Under the pieces are notes generated by a model. The model worked only from the letters and a program-made list of their open reading frames with translations. It did not search any database and was not told the origin of the DNA. A DNA stretch of 64,000 nucleotides from Paragordius varius. Its lineage: Eukaryota; Nematomorpha. The stretch covers positions 2,170,001 through 2,234,000 of the forward strand of contig OZ176054.1 in NCBI GenBank assembly GCA_964247055.1, in the 5' to 3' direction. Within the stretch, counting starts at the first letter, position 1. The number at the start of each line of letters is the position of its first letter. The position numbers and the translations under genes were made by a program. Positions 61,507 through 64,000 of the stretch are shown here, piece by piece.

Positions 61507-64000
61507 GTTTATAATTAGGGTTAAGTTTTTGATTGATGAAAAAAAATAACCGGTATTACCGCTTGTTATGCAGTTAATCACAGTCGCAATCATAACAACA
61601 AATGTATAATATATTTTAAAATAACCGTTTTAATTAGTTGTTTATATTAGTTTTAACTGAAAAAAATAATTATAAAATTGATTTGAATTGAGATCACTGT
61701 ATAGCCCTAGCCAACTTTAAAATGTTTTTATTCAAAAAGTATCAAAGCTGGGGGTGTTTTAACTAAATTTATGCTAAAATATCTAATTTTAGCTTTGAGG
61801 AAAAAGTTTTATATCAACTATTTCCGCGCCATATTTAAAATTTTTTTTAAAAAAAATATAATGTTTTTTTAATAATACGGCTTAAATTTAAGTTAATCTC
61901 ATATTAAATACATCGATTAATAAATAAGACAAAATTGATTATAGCAACTTTTACATGCACTCAGTTAATATTTTCTCTATTTTTGCCTTTTATCAGTGCA
62001 AGATGAAATGGTTTAAACACTTTATATTTTACCAAATATTTGATTTTTAATCTGCATGAAGTGGTCAATTATCCCAATTTGTAGCGCATATAGACATAAA
62101 TGTTTCAACTATAATTACTTGATGAATATATGTTCCACGTTCCATTGGCTAGTTTTTTTTATAAGCGATCACAGTTATGGATATAATCATAACTGGTGTG
62201 TATAATATTTACTAAATGTGCTTAAAAAATTAAATTAGGTTTAAAAATACAGCTCTGTCTACAAAATTGCTAGGTTAAATAAATAGTTTTGGATAAAACA
62301 GTCGTACTGAAACCACGGCCCCAAAATGCATTGTTATGGCCCTTAATCATTTATGAAAAATATTTTGATGTATATATTATGAGTAAAAATATCGGCAAAA
62401 GGGCCAAACAGATATGAAATTCTAATCGGTTTTATATGGTGCACGGCGTTCCGAGACAAGATAGGGTTTTGCGGACCTTCAAAACTTTTTGTTATCACAC
62501 CACTGGGATAAAATATATATTTTCTCATATCAAGAAGATATGATTTAAATCTAAAAATAAATTATTGAACACCTCATCCATGAAGTATAACTTATTAGCT
62601 TCGAACAAAGACTTAGGACATGACTGAGTACTTTTCTTTTTGACATAGAGCATATTCAGATTTATTAACCAATGTGCCAAATTATTTTATGAAAACATAC
62701 CAATTAGTATTTAACTAAATATAGTGAGCTTTAACTTTCATTATTGTATCAATAAGATATTTATGCCAATATCTCGAATGCATTTTTAAATGTGTTCTGG
62801 TTCTGGGGAAACATTATGTCAACTTAAATTTAAGTATTCAAAAACCATAAACTATAAAAACTTTAAATTACTAAACTTTGTCCACTAACTTTTTGTCCTA
62901 AACAAGCCATGTGGGTAATTTCTTATTACAGTAACTATCAAGGTTTGTCATATAATTAAATGAGTTGAAACCTTATCCTGAAAATAAATTTCTATCTTGT
63001 ATACACAACTTTTAAATCGATTTTATATAAAAAAAGTGTGATCCGCATAAACATATCATTAAAGCATTATCAAATAGTCCGATATGTTAACTCTTTGAAT
63101 CATGCCCAAAAAATATTAACACCTGACTAAAGCCAATGATGAAATATTACTTGCTGTTTTTGCAATGGAAATTTAACCGGCTTTTTTTACTTTTAAACTT
63201 TATAAAATTAAACAGATTAAAAAATTGTTCTAAAAGATTTTTATTTCAATTAACCATGGTGTGTACTCTTTCGATTCTAAAAACTATGAAAATTAAAATT
63301 TGTCTCAAATTCCTAGAGAGGTCGTTAATTGGATAAATGATATGACAAAAATTTTTGATCTTACGGTCCTTAAAATTAATAATATCCATCAAATCAAACA
63401 CAAAATTAGATAATCTACTATCAATTATTTTATTTTTGATGGCAGAAATGTTACACAGTCTAAGAAAATATAATTAATAATTTTCAATCCACCAACAAAA
63501 TATTGTATTATCTTTTCAAATTTTTAAGTTCATCAAAAATTTTGAGACGAAAAATAGTGTTGATTAGAATCAATATCCAATATTTTTGACAATATCGCAT
63601 TCTCCAGAGATTTCTTTAAGCCATTCCAAGAAAACTTGAAGGAATCCTTAAAAATATATTTTTTAATAAAAAAATTTAAAAATTAATTGTAAATTTTTTT
63701 CAAAAAAAATACATCCAATTACAAAAAATGTGGCTTATTTAAACTTGTTTGTATTAATATTTTAAAAGTGGTCAATGTTTTCGGGTTGATATAAATTAAT
63801 CATTACTCTATAATTGAAAAATTTCGAATTCTGGGCAGATACTTTTTGAGGACGGGTCAAATTCTAATATTTCCTTTATAATTTGCAAACATAAATATGC
63901 ACCCGAAATATTTTTAATAATTATGTAAATAAAATTATATATATCTCAAAATCATAGGCCCCGATTATTTGTATTTTAATTTCAAAATATGCTTCACTTT

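Larger units (their letters stand above)
60473..64000. other. Gene-free right end of the window
   Basis: Begins with the PURA 3' untranslated region (AATAAA near 60775). It contains a (TA)n tract and one hAT-like MITE, listed separately. A GC-richer patch at 62280-62530 may be an old repeat. No exon recognised in the remaining 2.5 kb on either strand. Confidence 0.5.

Noticed and set aside
62343-62528. 61-codon minus-strand frame in a GC-richer patch, vaguely like the end of a retroelement integrase
   Set aside because: Too short and without a diagnostic motif. At most a decayed repeat.

Overview
The window is nuclear DNA of a bilaterian animal with a compact, very AT-rich genome. The evidence is spliced genes with animal-specific products: a tachykinin-type neuropeptide receptor, Rap1GAP, an EPS15-like endocytic adaptor, sirtuin 1, sphingosine-1-phosphate lyase, cytosolic aspartate aminotransferase, a metallothionein-like protein, PGAP1, a mitochondrial release factor of the MTRF1L type, ribosomal protein L12 (uL11) and Pur-alpha. 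Most exons are too short to show up as long ORFs. They were assembled here by reading homologous motifs and matching splice phases by eye, so exon edges are inferences, although nearly all phases agree. The taxon is not settled. Introns of only 21-31 nt recall mesozoan-type parasites (dicyemids) and other compact invertebrate genomes, but many introns here are 0.3-2.6 kb.

Layout, left to right. 0.4-5.3 kb (+): the 3' two thirds of a tachykinin receptor gene. 8.0-8.7 kb (+): a small two-membrane-span protein of unknown family with 21-43 nt introns. 8.7-13.5 kb: gene-poor, holding foldback MITEs and a dead Mos1-like mariner. 13.6-16.9 kb (+): Rap1GAP-like GTPase activator. 17.0-18.1 kb: a 1.1 kb foldback element. 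19.1-23.3 kb (-): EPS15-like adaptor. 23.4-31.3 kb (+): SIRT1. 32.3-41.1 kb (-): sphingosine-1-phosphate lyase, with a Ty3/gypsy fossil in one intron. 41.2-46.2 kb (+): aspartate aminotransferase. 46.6-48.3 kb (-): metallothionein-like gene. 48.8-49.3 kb (-): a possible unrecognised small gene. 49.9-53.6 kb (-): PGAP1. 53.7-57.1 kb (+): mitochondrial release factor. 57.4-58.8 kb (-): RPL12. 58.9-60.5 kb (+): Pur-alpha. 60.5-64 kb: no gene recognised.

From 19 kb onward the genes mostly alternate strand and form four head-to-head pairs whose start codons are only 61-159 bp apart (EPS15/SIRT1, SPL/GOT1, PGAP1/MTRF1L, RPL12/PURA), so each pair probably shares a bidirectional promoter. Convergent 3' ends separate the pairs. 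The genes are mostly housekeeping (signalling, lipid and GPI metabolism, translation) and do not form one pathway.

The non-coding DNA is full of small foldback elements, many of them inside introns and next to (TA)n tracts. One ~230-310 bp family has seven copies here and a second ~230 bp family has three. No complete autonomous transposon, CRISPR, rRNA or tRNA was seen.
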